A stretch of DNA of 21,556 nucleotides from a virus: the IMG/VR virus record IMGVR_UViG_3300008107_000932, positions 1 through 21,556 of that record. One strand, given 5' to 3'. The translations under genes and the position numbers were made by a program. Shown one piece after another: positions 20,159 through 21,556 of this stretch. Positions within the stretch are counted from its first letter, which is position 1. Each line of letters starts with the position of its first letter. A model generated the notes under the pieces. The model did no database searches and was not told the origin of the DNA. It was given only the letters and a program-made list of their open reading frames with translations.

Positions 20159-21279
20159 AATGCCAACGCGTGGTTGACCGTTGACTCGCGGCGCGAAGCC
20201 TGCGGAGACGGCGACATCCATTCTCGATGCTCCAGTTTTCTCCAAGGGAAACCTGACACTCCACCAATCGCGAACGAGTCACCCTGCCTTAAGATCGCCT
20301 CGATGTCGGCGCGGCTCGCCCAGAACGAACCATCGGGCTGATCGGCAGGCCACTTCGGCCCGGTGACCCACGTCGTGTTCCATGAGTTAAGGATCAGCAC
20401 GCCGTCTCGCTTGCCCGGCCCGTCTGCAAAGCGCACAGAAATGCAGCACATGCAATGATTCCATTGCCCGCCGCGTGGCAAGAAGCCGTCCTTGTCCCGC
20501 GTCTTGGTCGCGGCGAACCCAACGTCGGAGCAGATCGGAACGCAGTAGCCAGACGTGATCGCTGCCACCAACTCGTCCCACGTCGTGACCTGAGCCACGG
20601 CCAACGCTCGGTGATTCGCCGCAGCCGTGGCGATCTCGCGGGGAGGCCCGTAGGCTCCCCACTCGCGGGAGCGGTCGATCGAGTAGCGGCTCAGGTCGTA
20701 CTTGCCGATGACCTCGCGGTAGAGAATCCCGCCCACGTCCTTGTCTTTGCACCGTCCTGCGACCCACCGTGCCGCCGCTGCGCCGTACGAGCCGTCGCTG
20801 TAGCCTGCGAACGTGACCGGAGGAAGCCTCGCGAACGTGCGGCTCCCGCCGTAGATCGGCTCGGTGGCGACGAGCTTCGGAGGGGCTGGCAGTTCGCCCT
20901 GCTTCCATGACACGGCCTGCCCGATGTAGGAGCCGACGCCCCAACCGAACGACACGCACGTGCCAGCAGAGCCTTGATCCCACGCGGTGAACGGCTTGCC
21001 GTAAACGGACCGGTGGGCCTCGTCGGCGTAGCGGTACAGGAACGTGTCCGTCCGCTGGACGTTCTCCATGCACTCTTTTCCGGCCTGCGCGAATCGCGGC
21101 TGGTCAAGTTCGGAGAGGAACTCGGCCGTCGCTGCCGGATCGGGCAAGTAGCCGAAGTTGTTCTCGACGCGGTCGGCGAGGAATCCGACGTATCGGCTGA
21201 CCAGCGTGCCGAGAGCCGCCGCGAAGATGACGAACGAGATGGCCGAAAGGGTCCACGATCCGCTACTGCGCTGCGTCAC
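20155..21279 (-). CDS. Membrane-anchored papain-like (C1) cysteine peptidase
   Basis: 374 aa. GTG 21279 is preferred because GGGGAGGG lies about 6 bases upstream; ATG 21297 has no such site. One membrane segment lies near residues 10-28 (LSAISFVIFAAALGTL). The catalytic set of C1 peptidases is visible: oxyanion Gln102 and nucleophile Cys108 in DQGSAGTCVSFGWG, His275 in GGQWNHCMCC, and Asn298 in LILNSWNTTW. An 'ATEPIYGGSRTFA' and glycine-rich region lies between, as in papain-like folds. With a signal-anchor and no prodomain of ordinary length it would act in or outside the cytoplasmic membrane. A role in host lysis or envelope attack is plausible; none is proven. Confidence 0.85.
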   Translation of the reverse strand: MTQRSSGSWTLSAISFVIFAAALGTLVSRYVGFLADRVENNFGYLPDPAATAEFLSELDQPRFAQAGKECMENVQRTDTFLYRYADEAHRSVYGKPFTAWDQGSAGTCVSFGWGVGSYIGQAVSWKQGELPAPPKLVATEPIYGGSRTFARLPPVTFAGYSDGSYGAAAARWVAGRCKDKDVGGILYREVIGKYDLSRYSIDRSREWGAYGPPREIATAAANHRALAVAQVTTWDELVAAITSGYCVPICSDVGFAATKTRDKDGFLPRGGQWNHCMCCISVRFADGPGKRDGVLILNSWNTTWVTGPKWPADQPDGSFWASRADIEAILRQGDSFAIGGVSGFPWRKLEHREWMSPSPQASRRESTVNHALAL

Positions 21280-21553
21280 TGGCCGCCCTCCCCACATCGC
21301 GGAACGCCGACACCCACGCTGCCCGGCTCTCGGGCGTCAGCGGCCCTCCGTCCGTGCCAACATGGGCTTCCAGATACGTGGCGATCTTGTCACGAGCCAC
21401 CGGCTGACGGTCGCCGATGCTCTCTCCCTTGCATCGCAGCAGGCGGGCGGTCTTTCGCAGTTGATCGATCTGCGACCCGGTGACGTAGAACGGCTCGGAT
21501 TGCGACCCGTCCCATTCGATCTCGTCGGCTAGTTCCAGCAGGATATTGCCCAC
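21263..21553 (-). CDS. Unknown acidic protein, 5' end uncertain at window edge
   Basis: 96 aa if it starts at GTG 21553, but the frame continues to the window edge, so the true start may lie outside. It begins GNILLELADEIEWDGSQSEP and contains a helical GSQIDQLRKTARLLRCKGE and a 'GPLTPESRAAWVSAFRDVG' segment. Soluble; no known motif. Its last 17 bases overlap the peptidase start, so the two are likely co-translated. Confidence 0.65.
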   Translation of the reverse strand: MGNILLELADEIEWDGSQSEPFYVTGSQIDQLRKTARLLRCKGESIGDRQPVARDKIATYLEAHVGTDGGPLTPESRAAWVSAFRDVGRAASDAAQ

Positions 21554-21556
21554 CGT

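Overview
The window looks like part of a tailed double-stranded DNA phage (or prophage) genome of the siphovirus type with an HK97-like head. It has a small and a large terminase, HK97-type portal, S78-type prohead protease, HK97-fold capsid, a head-tail connector series, a tail tube, a frameshifted tail chaperone pair and the start of a tape measure. Every gene I can support lies on the minus strand, so transcription runs from high to low coordinates. Neighbours are packed with ATGA, GTGA or TGATG junctions. The DNA is mostly GC-rich, with an AT-richer patch around 15.6-16.9 kb. The host cannot be named from sequence alone. I saw no integrase, tRNA, rRNA, CRISPR array or insertion sequence. 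No gene-free stretch exceeds about 110 bases, apart from the damaged interval at about 7.8-8.0 kb.

Layout in transcription order. (1) 21.55-19.48 kb: an unknown partial gene, a membrane-anchored papain-like cysteine peptidase, and three small membrane proteins (one YmgE/GlsB-like), possibly a lysis or envelope cassette. (2) 19.48-18.03 kb: a LamG/concanavalin-like protein and two small unknown proteins. (3) 18.02-17.58 kb: an HNH endonuclease and a 46-residue ORF ending in G/C-run hairpins. (4) 17.51-12.96 kb: a DNA-modification block of ParB-like protein, GNAT acyltransferase, DpdA-like guanine transglycosylase, QueF, QueC, QueD, QueE and GTP cyclohydrolase I (FolE). (5) 12.96-5.99 kb: TerS, TerL, portal with a C-terminal HAD-like domain, prohead protease with an extra N-terminal domain, a small zinc-ribbon ORF, major capsid protein and a possible decoration protein, closed by a clear rho-independent terminator at 5.92-5.96 kb. 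(6) 5.91-0 kb: a GT-A-like glycosyltransferase, a small protein, head-tail connector, two tandem paralogues, head closure protein, HK97 gp10-like protein, DUF3168-like tail terminator, two tail-tube-like proteins, the tail chaperone pair with a -1 slippery site, and the tape measure N-terminus.

Working together: the deazapurine block encodes every step from GTP to preQ1 plus a transglycosylase that could swap guanine in phage DNA for a 7-deazaguanine. From QueF through portal the genes are translationally coupled, so modification and packaging are made from one stretch of message. The GNAT and ParB-like genes directly upstream of the transglycosylase are the best candidates for something undescribed: the GNAT could acylate the primary amine of preQ1 (giving a new modified base) or act like Mu Mom on adenine, and the ParB-like protein could play the role of DpdB.

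Two frame disruptions in the capsid region (zinc ribbon near 7.97 kb, capsid near 7.47 kb) need read-level checking before any biological reading.
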